A stretch of DNA of 64,000 nt, taken from positions 16,311,001 to 16,375,000 of the forward strand of contig OX419756.1 of the NCBI GenBank assembly GCA_948567375.1, read 5' to 3'. The stretch is from Lunularia cruciata. Its lineage: Eukaryota > Streptophyta > Marchantiopsida > Lunulariales > Lunulariaceae. Position numbers and translations under genes: made by a program. Shown in pieces: positions 31,168 through 42,320 of the stretch (the stretch's first letter is position 1; each line of letters begins with the position of its first letter). The notes under the pieces were generated by a model, which saw only the letters and a list, made by a program, of their open reading frames with translations, did no database searches and was not told the DNA's origin.

Positions 31168-34100
31168 TAGCTTGTTTTGCAAAAGATGTACACTCTTCTC
31201 AAGGATTTACTCATAGCAAGGATACTCTTATGACTACTAAGAGTACTTGCACTAGCACCTCAACACCATCAACAACAAAGAATTCAAGGAAGGAGTTGGG
31301 GATGGAGGACTTCTTGATCTCAAAGCAACAATGGAACAGAACGTGTTAAAGGATGTGGTAGTCACAAGGCTAACATCACAAGGGGTCACCTGATTGCTTT
31401 GAATCCTACCTTGAGAAAGGAGCTTAGAGGTGGTTTGAGTTTAACAAGGAGCAAGAGGAAGAAGAAGTAAGCTCCAATATCAATGGGGGTGATGGATGTC
31501 AAACTAACACCATGAAAGGCTTGTGAATATACCTCCAAGGTCAATGTGAGAGTAAATGGTCACAACATCAAGGATGCACTTGTTGATGGAGGATTTATAG
31601 TGAATGCCATATTAGAGAGGTTGATGAAGAAGTTGTGTATGATACCCTTGAGACCTTCAATATTTGTAATGAGCATGGCAAACAAGCAACAAGTTTGACC
31701 AATAGGGGTGATAGATAAGGTGGTAGTTTCAATTATGGGAATTCAAAATCTCATGACTTTCCAAGTTTTGAAGGATTCAAGCTATGATTTACATCTTGGG
31801 AGGCCATGGTTGAAAGCAACACACACAACTAATCAATGGCACAAAGGAGACTTGAGGATTGGGCTCTCAAACCATAGAGTTATAGTTCATGTCACTAACA
31901 CCACCAACACTTCACATTTACATACACTATCTTCTGATTATTGGGAATCATATTCAAAAAAAGGAGCTTCAGGTGTGGACATAAGCGTGGAAGAAGAGAC
32001 TTCCATGGAGGAGGATGAGTCTGAATCTGAATTTGAACCTGATTCAAATGTGTATCACTTGTGTGCTATGGATTTTGCACCTAAGCCAAAGGTTTTGAAG
32101 GACCCAAATAAATCACCATTGACACTTGAGGAGATAGAGAGGAGTTTATATACCCTCAAATATAGTCCAAATGTTACGAAGGAGGAGAAGGTAAGATTCA
32201 AGGAGATTTTCTGCAAATTCATCCATTTGTTTGCTTTTAGTTCCAAGGATCTAAAGGAAGTCACCTTGGAGGAGCATAAGATTGAGGTGGAGTCACATGC
32301 AAGACCAGTCTGCCAAAAGGAACATTGCATTAGTCCACCAATATCTTTGGTTGTGAAGGAGGAGATTGATAAGCTCAGGGAGGCCGGATTTATCTTTGAG
32401 GTAGAGAATTCAAAATGGATGTCTCCAATTGTGATTCTGAAAAAAAAGAATGGCAAGTTTTGGCTATGTGTGGATTACAAGGAGTTGAATGTTGTTACTA
32501 AGAAAGACTATTACCCTTTGCCATTCATTGATGAGATCTTGGAGGAAGTTGCATGTCATGAGAGGTATAGTTTTGGAGATGGTTATAATGGGTATAACCA
32601 AATCAAGATTGCACCAAAGCATCAACAACTCATCACATTCACCACACCTTGGGGAACTTATGCTTTCAAGGTCATGCCTTTTGGGCTTTGTGATGCTCCA
32701 ACCACATTCCAATAGTTCATGCACAAGGTATTTGAACCTTTCATTGGGAAATTTGTGAAAGACTTCATTGATGACTTTTGTGTTTATGGGAGCAAGGATA
32801 AGCACTTTGAGCACCTTTACAAGGTCTTGCAATGATTGGATGAAGCAAATGCATCACTCAACCCAAAGAAGTGCATTTTTGGATGTGAAGAAGGTCTACT
32901 TTTGGGGCATATTATCTCCAAGGATGGAATAGCAGTTGATCTTGAGAAGGTGAGGAAAATCTCAGACCTTCCATTCCCTTCAAGCTTGACAAAGTTATGC
33001 CAATTCTTGGGGATGGTTGGGTACTATATGAGGTTTATCTTCTTATTCCAACAAGGCTTGTGCATTGACCATCTACATGAAGAAAGGTATAGAATACATG
33101 GTAATGTTGGAGGACAAGGAGGCTTTGAAAGCTTTAAGGAGCTCAAGCAATCCTTTGTTATAGCTCCAATTCTTGCTAAACCTAATTGGATTAAGCCTTT
33201 CATCCTCTACATTGATGCTTCCAATGTAGCTATAGGATGCAGTCTTAGTCAATTAGACCAAGATGTGCATGATCATCCAATAGCCTACTAGCTTATGCTA
33301 TTAGGCGGATGGTTTTAGTAGAAAAGACTACTTTGTCACGGAGAGAGACGAGTTGGTAGTGATCTTTGGTCTCAAGAAGTTAGACACTACTTGCTTGGAG
33401 GGAAAGCCACCATTGTCACGGATCACAAGGCTGTGAAGTACATCTTCAACAAGTCTTATGTGGAAGGGAAGCTAGTAAGGTGGATGATACTCTTGTTTTA
33501 GTATGACTAAACCATTGAGGATAGGCTAGAAAAGAAACATGAAAATGCTGATTTTTATCTAGGGCCTATGATCATGATGGAGATGAACCATTGGATAATT
33601 CCTTCTCAAATGAGAAGCTCATGACAATATCAATCACTAAAGAGGTTCCAATGGAGTACAAGGAGATAGTGGACTTTGTTATAAGAGGTAACTATCCAAA
33701 AAGGATGCATGCTAGAGAAAGGAAGGCACTTACAGCAAGATCTAGACCTTACACAATGGTGGAAGATATTCTTTTTCCCCAAGGAGCAAATGGTCTACTT
33801 TGAAGAGCAACAGGTAAGGAAGAGTCGTTCTTACTCATAAAGGAGTTTCATGAAGGTATAGTGTGTGAGGGACACTTTTTAGGAAAGGTGACTACTTTCA
33901 AGATTCTAGATGATTTTAGATGAGAGTGATTTTCAAGGATTGTCTTGATTATTGCAAAACTTGTCCTGTTTGTCAAGCTTTTGCTAGAAAGTCTACTTCC
34001 ACTCCTCCTCTTAGATCAATTCTATTACTAAGACCTTTTGAGAAGTGTGGATTGATTTTGTAGGTCCTCTCAATAGAAACCTAAGAAAAAATTAGTACAT

Positions 34101-34967
34101 TGTGGTAGTACTGATTATCTTACCAAGTGGGTTGAGGTTAGACCATTGAGGGACAAGAATGAAGAGATGAAGTTTGGAGATTTCTTTATAAATGCATTAT
34201 CACTAGGTTTGGATGCCCTTTGGACTTGGTTTAAGATAGAGGAGGTGAGTTTACAGGGGAGCATCAGTACATCCATGCTACAACATTTCTCTATCACACA
34301 TAGAGTAACTACATTCTATAAGCCAAATTCCAATGGCTTGGTAGAGAGAACCAATCAGACATTGTGCATGATGTTAGCCAAAGATGAAAAAATAGATGGG
34401 GCTAAACAACATTGAGACAAGAGAATTCATGCAATTTTGTGGGAGTATAGAACAACCATGAAGACTTCCATCAGATATTTTCCATTTCATTTGGGATATG
34501 GTAGTGAGTCTACCTTACCTATTCACTTTGATCTTCCTACCATCCAAAGCATTCATAAGAGATTGAAGAAGGCACAAGGAGGTGATGTAGAGAAGTCAAG
34601 GAAGGATCGACTCACGGAATTGGAGGAGGCAAGAGTAGTTGATATGGTCCAAGTGGAGCAAGCCCAAAGGAAACAAAAAGAGAGCTATGACAAGAGGTAA
34701 GGCAAGAAGAAGGTGGAGCTCTTCAAAGAAGGTGACTAAGTAATGTTGTTTGATTCCATTCAATTCAAGAGAGTGCAAAAGAAGTTTTTGCTTAAGTACT
34801 TTGGACCTTTCATAGTGGAGAAGGTGTGGAGAAATTATACTTATGATCTCAAGGAGTTGGGAGGAAGACAATTTGATAGGATTAACCATGATAAGTTGAA
34901 AATGTATTATAGAAGGCAGAGAGACCTTCACTTTGAGGACAAAGTGAAATATTAGTCTAGAGGTAAA
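31160..34967 (+). pseudogene. B2: truncated gag-pol remnant of family B
   Basis: Aligns with B3 from about 15250 to the 3' LTR. It has a conserved linker (KNSRKELGMEDFLISKQQWN), a protease region (HLGRPWLKATHT near 31793-31825), and an RT in one long frame (31708-32715) with MSPIVILKKKNGKFWLCVDYKELN and WGTYAFKVMPFGLCDAP. The FIDDFCVYG box is near 32766-32790. Then follow RNase H (LYIDASNVAIGCSLSQ near 33208-33255), broken HHCC and DDE regions (DFVGPLN near 34050, GLVERTNQT near 34335) and the GPY/F tail (34743-34955). Gag and the 5' LTR are missing. Overlap with B1 in the RT region means B1 and B2 are two copies, not halves of one. Confidence 0.85.
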
Positions 34968-35254
34968 TGTAACACCCATTTGTGTGTGTATGTGCTATTG
35001 TAATATTTAGTTTGGTATTAAAAATACTTAAGAGATATTATTAAGAGATACTATAGAGATAAATGATGGTTCTACATTAGTCATAGCTAAAATAGAGTGG
35101 ATCTTCCTTTAGAGGAAGTGGAAAAGATGAGCACCATTATTTTGGATTCTAGTGTATTGACTTGGTATTATACCTAGGTGTTTGACTTTGAGAAAAGAGT
35201 TGAGAACTCTTGGACCTACAAGCCTTTTTGTTTCAAATTCTTCTATAGTCCAAG
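34968..35254 (+). repeat. B2 3' LTR, left piece
   Basis: TGTAACACCC onward aligns with the B3 LTR until AGTCCAAG, where element A2 is inserted. It continues at 39642. Confidence 0.9.
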
Positions 35255-35666
35255 TGTAAAAGACCAAAACCAAGGAGAGAAATAGGAGAATGGAAACTCA
35301 CATTGGGACACTTGAATGAGGGAAAACTCTGAATGCCTAGCATGAGCTTTGGCTTTGGTATTTATAGGTAGCATACAAGGCCCTTGAGAAGCTTCTCAAG
35401 AAGCTTCCTCAAGCCGCTTTCTTAGAGTGCAAGCCAAGTTAACTAAGAAGCTTCTCAAGAAGCTTTCTTCTAGAAGCCGCCTACTTGGCGTGCAAGCTAA
35501 GCTAGTTGGAAGCTTCTAGAAGCTACTTACTTAAGGTGCAAGCTAAGCTAACCAGGAAGCTTCCCAAGAAGCTTCTTAGATACTTCCGGAATATTTTAGG
35601 CTAATTTGTCTTATGTGCTACTTTGTGAGCTTGACTGACTTTGTCGCTAAACTCCATATTGTTACA
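35255..35666 (-). repeat. A2 3' LTR
   Basis: 412 bp, matching the A1 LTR (1938-2352) in inverse orientation. TATAAATA (minus) at 35359-35366. U3 carries GAAGCTTC-based direct repeats (about 35390-35580). Confidence 0.92.
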
Positions 35667-35679
35667 TATTCCCCCGCCG
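35667..35679 (-). other. Polypurine tract of A2
   Basis: GGCGGGGGAATA on the minus strand, adjacent to the 3' LTR. Confidence 0.75.
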
Positions 35680-35689
35680 CTAGTTGGTG

Positions 35690-35900
35690 ACGTCTTCGTT
35701 GCTAGTGAAGCTTCGAATTCTTGGATGGCCGTTTGTGCATTGTGGAGGTGAGAAAGAGGTTCCCAGGTGGCATCATGAAGGGGATACCCTTTCCAAAGAA
35801 CCTTGTACTCCGTATGTTGGCAACGGCCTTGTTGAATGTGGCGACGCGCAAGGATATGATCAACTTTTTACTCCTCATGATCATTGATAGGGATAGGAAG
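35690..35900 (-). pseudogene. A2 chromodomain
   Basis: On the minus strand, GYPLHDATWEPLSHLHNAQ marks the C-terminal half of a chromodomain, followed by EFEAS and the polypurine tract. The N-terminal half is degenerate near 35830-35900. Confidence 0.7.
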
Positions 35901-37005
35901 AGGGGGAGGTTGGACTAGAGAGGAAAAGGAAGAGGGGTTAGGAACAAAGGGTTTCAACTTGGAAACATGAAAGACAGGATGGATACGCATGTGACAATGC
36001 AAGGCAAGACGATAAGCAACAAGAAAGACAATTTGGGTGATATCAAAGGGTCATGTCCAATTAGTGGCAAGTTTATGAACTTGGGTATCAAGTAGGAGAG
36101 TGAGGTTACTAGAGGATAGCATGACTTTATCACCAACTTCAAAGGTGAGATCTTGACGATGGTGGTCCGCATATTGTTTTTGGCAATTCTGAGCAACAAG
36201 GAGGTGAGACTTGGCTTGTTGGAGAGATTGGGATATAGTGGTCAAGAATGTGGAAGTATGAGGAACTTGAGATGGAGGGGGAGAAAGAAGAGAATCTGGA
36301 ACAAGCGGATCTTGGCCAAAATTGAGAAAGAAAGGAGAGAATCCGGTGCTTGCCTATTTGGAATTGTTGTAGGCAAATTCGGCAGCGGCAAGACATTCAT
36401 CCCAATTGGTATGGTGGACATTGATAAAGGCATGCAACATATCCTCCAATGTACAATTTGCACGTTTGGTTTGTCCATCAGTTTGAGGATGATAGGCCGT
36501 GGACAAAGCAAGCTTGGTGCCGAGTATCTGAAAGAGTGCTTGCCAAAACTTCCTAGTAAAGCGAGGATCACGGTTGAAGATGAGTACACGTGGCATTCCA
36601 TGATGCTTGAAGACATTGTCGAAGTAGATTTGGGCTAAGGTTGGAGCATCCACAGTATCACAGGTTGGTGCCAAGTGGATTTGCTTACTAAGCTTATCCA
36701 CAAACACCACGATAGCGGTGTGTCCTTGTTTTGTCTTTGGCAAGGATGTGATGAGATCCAAGCTCACATGCTCCCAACAAGCTGATGGAACGGCAAGCGG
36801 TTGAAAGAGTCCACCTGGCTTCTGGTTGTTGGCCTTGTTACGTTGGCAGCTCTCACACAATCGGACAAATTCTCAAACATCTTGTGTCATGTTGGGCCAC
36901 CACCATTGACGTTGGAGGGTACCCAAGGTCTTGTCCACACCCATGTGACCAGCGATGGATAAATCATGGGCTTCTTGAAGGCACACAAGTCAAAGATCAC
37001 CTTTG
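35901..37005 (-). pseudogene. A2 integrase
   Basis: The open 168-codon frame 36354-36860 (minus) contains CESCQRNKA (end of the HHCC zinc domain), SLDLITSLPKTK (first Asp), IFNRDPRFTRKFW (second Asp changed to Asn) and DGQTKRANCTLEDML (catalytic Glu changed to Lys). Both catalytic changes are G-to-A in element sense. The C-terminal tail (DKVMLSSSNLTLL, ~36060-36130) is the GPY/F module. Confidence 0.87.
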
Positions 37006-37800
37006 GCTAGAACATAGATCCGGTCCGCATGGAATAGAAGGCCTCCTTGAAGGAGAAGGTATTGTACTCCTTGTCACCTGTTGTTAGCTGACCATGTACC
37101 ATTTGGAAGAAGGGATCTTGTCGTAGAGCTAACCGAGACTCGTTGTGAATCTTGGGATCAATTGACACCGTCATAATTGCTGCCGCAATGAGAGGAAGAG
37201 ACTTCAAATCAGGTCGTTGTGATAGAGCATCAGGGATGACATGGAACCGACCTGGTTTGTACTCAAGTTTGATGTCAAACAATTGGAGTTGCTCTTCCCA
37301 TTGATGATGTTGACTCTTCATGTGCTCTAGGTGTAAGGTCTACAACAATGGCTTGTGATCAGTTCACATGATCACTTGTTTCCCCAAGAGATAATGCCTC
37401 CATACCTTGGTGGCATATACCATTGCAATTTGTTCCCAATCTCAAGCAGAGTAATTTCTTTCAGTTGTATTTAGTCAGCGAGACACAAAGGCAATAGGAT
37501 GTAGTCCATCTAGAAATTCTTGTTGCAACACAGCTCCAATCGCAAAGTTAGAAGCATCAAAATCAACCACACAAGGTAGTTGAGGATCATATGGTTGAAG
37601 AATGGGTCTTGAAGACACCATATGCTTTAACTTCTGGAATGCTTCTTCATGCTTGGTGGTCCATTGGAAGCTCGAGTTCTTTCCCAAGAGGTCAGTCAAT
37701 GGTGCAGCCATGTGAGCATAATAGTGGATGAACCACGGTAAAAACTGGCCAATCCATTGAATGCTCGTACTTCGGTAGCATCCTTTGGGGTAGGCCAATT
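37006..37800 (-). pseudogene. A2 RNase H and RT thumb
   Basis: 37475-37798 (minus) reads IGQFLPWFIHYYAHMAAPLTDLLGK, then LPCVVDFDASNFAIGAVLQQ and LHPIAFVSR. After a broken part, 37007-37321 gives HHQWEEQLQLFDIKLEYKPG and VIPDALSQRPD. This matches the first 360 bases of the window (A1). Confidence 0.85.
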
Positions 37801-38541
37801 AGTAATGGCCTTGATCTTCTCTTCTTCCATCTTGATCCCCTCTGATGAGATCTTATGATCCAAGAAGGTAACCTCCTTTTGCCAAAAAGCACACTTTGAC
37901 TTCTTGCAGTAAAATTTCCACTGTCATAGTCGTCTTAGGACTTCTCGCACATGATTCTTGTGTTCTGCCTCTGTCCTACTATAGATTAAGATATCATCTA
38001 AGAACACTACAACGGACTGATCCAATAGTCCCTCCAACACCCAATGCATCTGATCCATGAAGACTGTTGGAGCATTAGTGAGTCCAAAAGGTAGAACTCT
38101 CCACTCAAAATGTCCATACCTTGTGCAAAAGGCAGTCTTTTGCACATCCTCTCCTTCAATAGGAATTTGCCAATAGCCACTACGAAGATCTAGCTTGGAA
38201 AAGTAGCGTGCTCCACTTAATTGATCAAGCAAGTCATTGATCCGAGGCAAGGGATATGCATTCTTCACGGTTTGCTTATTGAGCCCACGGTAATCAATAC
38301 AGAAACGAAGTCCTCCATCCTTCTTTGGAACAAATAGTACCGGTGCTCCCCACGGAGAGGTACTATGTTGTATGAAATCCTTCTCCAACAACTCTGTAAG
38401 TGTTGTTCGCAACTCCTCCAACTCCTTTGGTGAGAGCCAATAGATTGGTCTACTCATTGGAGTACTCCTTGGCAATAACTCGATCTTGAAGGGCATACCT
38501 CGATCAGAGGGTAATCTCTTTGGCAGATCATCCGGAAACAC
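37801..38541 (-). pseudogene. A2 reverse transcriptase
   Basis: An open 205-codon frame (37924-38541, minus) covers most RT motifs: [94 protein letters not shown] and the catalytic [15 protein letters not shown]. The thumb (KCAFWQKEVTFLDHK-like) continues in other frames to 37801. The protein would be catalytically plausible by motif, but it is cut off from a working element. Confidence 0.9.
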
Positions 38542-38553
38542 ATCTGCAAACTC

Positions 38554-39264
38554 CTAAACTATCCGATCAATCATTGCTTGATGTGGCACCTGGCCCTCCT
38601 CAAATTGTTCTTGTGCAATCGGCTTGATCCACATCGTGAATACAGACTTATCTTCCTCCAAAGCTTGCTCTATGGCTGTTTCATTAACAAACTTCCCTTC
38701 TAGGGACTCATCTCTCTTCCAAGCTTGCTCCATGATTGCCTTCTTGGCAAACTTCCCATCTTGGGACTCATCTTCCTTCCAGATTTGCTCTATGGCTACC
38801 TTCTCAATAAACTTCCCATCTTGGGACTGACTATTCTTAGGTGTCTTACTCAGAGGTGCCAGACAACCTAATCGGAAATTCTTACCTTGGTGTTGTACTT
38901 GAATTTGACGTCGGGTCCAATCGAATTGAACCTTATGATGTTCAAGCCAAGGTAGACCCAGAATGATATCATAGTGTAGAGGTGCCACTACAAACCTCAT
39001 ACACTCCAAATACTCCTTCCTAATTTTGAAGGTAATAGGATGCAAGGTGCGGAATGCAGAACCTTTTCTACCATCCGCTATCATCAAACTACTTTCAATC
39101 ACTGGCTTGATAGGAATACCCAATTCCTTTGCTACTTGCATAGATATGCAATTCTCTGAACTTCCAGACTCAACCAAAATCCTACAACCCCGATTAGATA
39201 TCGTACCTTGCAAGTGAAGCAAACTTGCATAGGTCGAGCCTTCAATCCCATTGGAACTAATCAA
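38554..39264 (-). pseudogene. A2 protease with 20-residue tandem repeats
   Basis: An open 236-codon frame. The retropepsin part has CRILVESGSSENCIS, with Glu where the catalytic Asp is expected, and YDIILGLPWLEHHKV (ILG motif). After FRLGC the chain carries three tandem ~20-residue repeats (SQDGKFIEKVAIEQIWKEDE and two variants, about 38650-38835), a highly charged spacer before RT. Gag sequence continues upstream in broken frames. Confidence 0.82.
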
Positions 39265-39374
39265 GCTCCCAATAGGCGGCTCAAAATCTCCTACTGGGAT
39301 TCTTTGTTTCCTTGATCATTCTGTTTCACAAACTCCATTTGGGCAACTTGTCAAGGTCACCCATTCCTAAGTGG

Positions 39375-39416
39375 ACATTCAGCAATGCTATGTCCAACTT
39401 AACGACAATAAAAGCA
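39375..39416 (-). pseudogene. A2 gag zinc knuckle
   Basis: Minus-strand reading CFYCR-VGHSIAEC (CX2CX4HX4C) with one stop inside. It is the only gag part left before the deletion point. Confidence 0.75.
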
Positions 39417-39519
39417 ACCTCCATTTTGTTGTAATCTTTCTCTATCTGCTGTGCCAAGTGGTCTTTGTTGGATGGCATCAATCTCCATTGGTACCGGTTC
39501 TTCCACTTGTGGTACTGGT

Positions 39520-39641
39520 AAGCTAACCGGGAAGCTTCCCAAAAAGCTTCCTAGATACTTCCGGAATATTCTAGGCTAATTTGTCTTATGTGCTACTTTG
39601 TGAGCCTGACTGACTTTGTCGCTAAAATCCATATTGTTACA
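39520..39641 (-). repeat. A2 5' LTR scrap
   Basis: The last 122 bases before the CCAAG duplication match the far end of the A2 3' LTR (35545-35666) almost perfectly. Internal gag sequence begins abruptly at ~39519. Confidence 0.88.
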
Positions 39642-40037
39642 CCAAGGATAGTCCATGTGAAAGAATCCTTGACTTAGTGGTTGGGTCAAGATAAGTCTAC
39701 ATGATTAAGGGAATATTCCCATGAAGATGGATATTCCTTTACCTTTTTGATTTTATTTGACTTTTAGCCTAATAACTTGAGTTACTCTAGTAATTAGTAA
39801 CTTTGGTGTGTACACACAAGTATATAAAATATATAAACTAGGGGTGAGGAGGTATTTATCATCTTTTCATTTGTAACTAACTCTCTCACTGAATTCTCTA
39901 GTGAGCAATGACTTGAGTCTTGGAGTGTTAGCCTTGGAGGAGTATGATAGAGTCAGGGTTCCTTGCCTTCTTAGTCTATGGTGTACTGCTATAATAGCCA
40001 TCAGAGGTTCATCTTGAGTGAGAGACAAGCTGGCTAA
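39642..40037 (+). repeat. B2 3' LTR, right piece
   Basis: Starts with the repeated CCAAG and resumes the B LTR (GATAGTCCATG...) to GAGAGACAAGCTGGCTAA, where B3 has GGCTCA. The TATA region is altered (TATATAAAATATATAAAC). Confidence 0.88.
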
Positions 40038-41124
40038 TAATACCAACTCACTTGTATACTAGATTGCACTTTTGTTTATTATTGTAGCATGGAGAATTGC
40101 CTCATGGGCTTCTCAACAAACATCATGTTTCCCATTGAGTGAAAATGACTAATTTCAACAACTAGGGATGACTACGAAAGACTACAAAGAATTGTGAAAG
40201 ACTAGGATTATTGCACGCTCTTTGGTTTGAGACTAAAATTTGCAAGCAAAAAGTGAAATTACTCCAAGTGTACTCAATTTTAGAGCTATGGTTCTATAGT
40301 GAAAGAGTAAGCAATCACTTTCCACACGTGCAAGCCCTTTGGTGGATATTCTTTATCTAGGTGGCAGCCCATTCAAATTATTGTACAACCTTTGGGTTTG
40401 CATGGCTTTTGTCCTTGACTTCTTTGCATCCAACTACTCTTTGGACTTGATATCATCGGGATCTTCCTTTGGAGTGCATTTGGCTTTGTTCTTCTTTCCT
40501 TTGTTCCTTGCATATATAGATGTAACTTTGAATAAAACTCAACTAAGAGGTTTTATGAACAAGCAATTATTCTACCATATTCTTGTGGAAAAGAGAGAAA
40601 ATTTGTAAAAAAAAATTGCAAAAATGTGAGCACCACAATAAGGAATATAGAAGAAATTAAATAAAATAATAAATCATTGAATGTATGCGCTTCAAATTCC
40701 AAGAATGCAAATACAAAATCATGAAGCAATAACAAAACCACAAGAAAAAGAATGGATGGGTTAGTTAGAAAAGAACTAATGATTAAGTTTGTAAGGAAAT
40801 TGTCATACCTTGAGTTGAGACTTTATAGTTGTTGAAATTAATTTTATTTTCTGAAGTGTTGTTGTCTAAAATAAAGTATATGATTTTGTAAATTTTTTGC
40901 TTTGTATATTTTATTAACTCTTCCCTTTGGATTATAGATGTTGTCAAAGAATTCTATAGAAAGTTAGTATTCATTGGCTATGGGTTTATATCTTGTTTTA
41001 ATTGCTTTAGCAATCCTTGTTGATTAATCTTTTGTACTCCTATCACTTTTTTGTCAATTGTTTTCTAGCCTAACTTGTCTTCACCATTAATAATAAACTA
41101 ATCTTTGTAGTTTGACTACCTGAA
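40038..41124. other. AT-rich sequence, no gene seen
   Basis: No coding or repeat match found. The longest open frame (40339-40608, plus, 89 codons) is hydrophobic and low in complexity, with no family resemblance. Confidence 0.5.
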
Positions 41125-42320
41125 CCCGACCCTCAAAGCCAATCCTTTTCTCAAAGTTACAGATATGTTTTGCAAACTTCTCTTACCTACATTGTTCTAT
41201 TGACTAGAGGTTGTTCACGTCATGTGATTATGAGTATGGCTGAGAGTGATGAGTATCCGCTCCTCCAGATTTTCAAGGGCCATAGGGTGCACCGGACACC
41301 GCAAGACTTGTGAGGCTTTACCAACCACTAGATCCTATCTCCACATAATGTGATTTTAGGGTGGGTAGGTCGTTAAGAAGAAAAAAAAACTCTTCACAAG
41401 ACTCCCACCGACATCTCTAGATTCAACCACATTACCATCCCACCCTCATGACTTGGTTTAGAAATATTGATCCAATCCTTTTTTGTTGCATGGTGTGCAT
41501 TGCGCCCCTTGACATTGGACTTCCCTATCTCTTAGGTTCAACTAACCCATGTCCGATTGCTATTCACATGGAACCTTTCTCCACTTCAGTCTTCAAAGTT
41601 CTCATTTGAATATTTGCTACTATCACAAAGATCTGTACCGTAGACCATTTCACCCTGGCTCACACCAAAGGCTGCACCACGACCCCTGTACCCTCCCACT
41701 CATCAAGGCCTTGCACTCACCCAATCAGGCTGGGTGTAGGTTGCGCGCTTCAATGCCATCCATTTTTGGGGCTAATCAATTTGGAAAGTGAGTTGTTACA
41801 CACTCCTTAGCAGATTTGGACTTCATGACCACCGTCTTGCTGTCTTAATCCATCAATACCCTTTATGGGATCTAGGTTAGCACATAGTTTGGCACCATAA
41901 CCCGGCTTTTGGTTCACCCCACATTGCAAATTTTGCTTACCAAAAATGGCACACTTAGAGCATTCAAATTGTATGCCACGGGTTCATTCAAGCAACCCCA
42001 ACACCTCACCTATTTAAAGTTTGAGAATAGGTTGAGGATGTTTCATCCCCTATGCCTCTAATCATTTGCTTTACCTGACAAAACTTCTTGTGCTCCAGCT
42101 ATCCTGAGGGAAACTTTAGAGTGAACCAACTACTTGATGGTTCAATTAGTCTTTTGCCCCTATACCCAAGTTTGACAAATGATTTGCATGTCAGTACTGC
42201 TAAGAGCCTCCACCAGAGTTTCCTCTAGCTTTGCCATGCTCAAGCATAGTTCACCACCTTTTGGGTCCCAAAAAGCATGCTCTTACTCAAACCTTTCATA
42301 GAAGATCATGGTCTATTGTG
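41125..42320 (-). pseudogene. Nuclear 26S rRNA pseudogene (internal fragment)
   Basis: The plus strand is the complement of a eukaryotic large-subunit rRNA. Conserved blocks are easy to read, for example CCAATCCTTTTCTCAAAGTTAC (in part, ~41140), GATTTTCAAGGGCC (~41268), CACATGGAACCTTTCTCC (~41565), GTGAGTTGTTACACACTCC (~41789), GGGATCTAGGTTAGC (~41867), TTTAAAGTTTGAGAATAGG (~42014) and CAGAGTTTCCTCTAGC (~42213). The order is colinear over ~1.2 kb, with small deletions of GC-rich expansion parts. Most differences are C-to-T or G-to-A, so the copy is old and methylated, not functional. No 18S, 5.8S or 26S ends are present. Confidence 0.9.

Larger units (their letters stand above)
35255..39641 (-). 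mobile_element. A2: minus-strand chromovirus nested in the B2 LTR
   Basis: A 4387-bp insertion with TGTAAAAG...TTGTTACA ends and a perfect 5-bp target duplication CCAAG (35250-35254 and 39642-39646). Reading on the minus strand: a 122-bp scrap of 5' LTR, zinc knuckle, protease, RT, RNase H, integrase, chromodomain, polypurine tract, 3' LTR. The primer site, most of gag and ~290 bp of the 5' LTR were lost in one internal deletion at about 39519. The protease, RT and part of integrase remain open for long stretches, so this copy decayed less than A1. Confidence 0.93.

Noticed and set aside
3129-34967. B1 and B2 as two halves of one B element split by C1
   Set aside because: Both contain the protease-RT-RNase H region (B3 equivalents ~15.25-17.85 kb overlap), so they are separate copies.
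41125-42320. Working rRNA gene or organellar insert
   Set aside because: Only an internal 26S part with many transitions and lost expansion segments, and it matches nuclear not organellar rRNA blocks.
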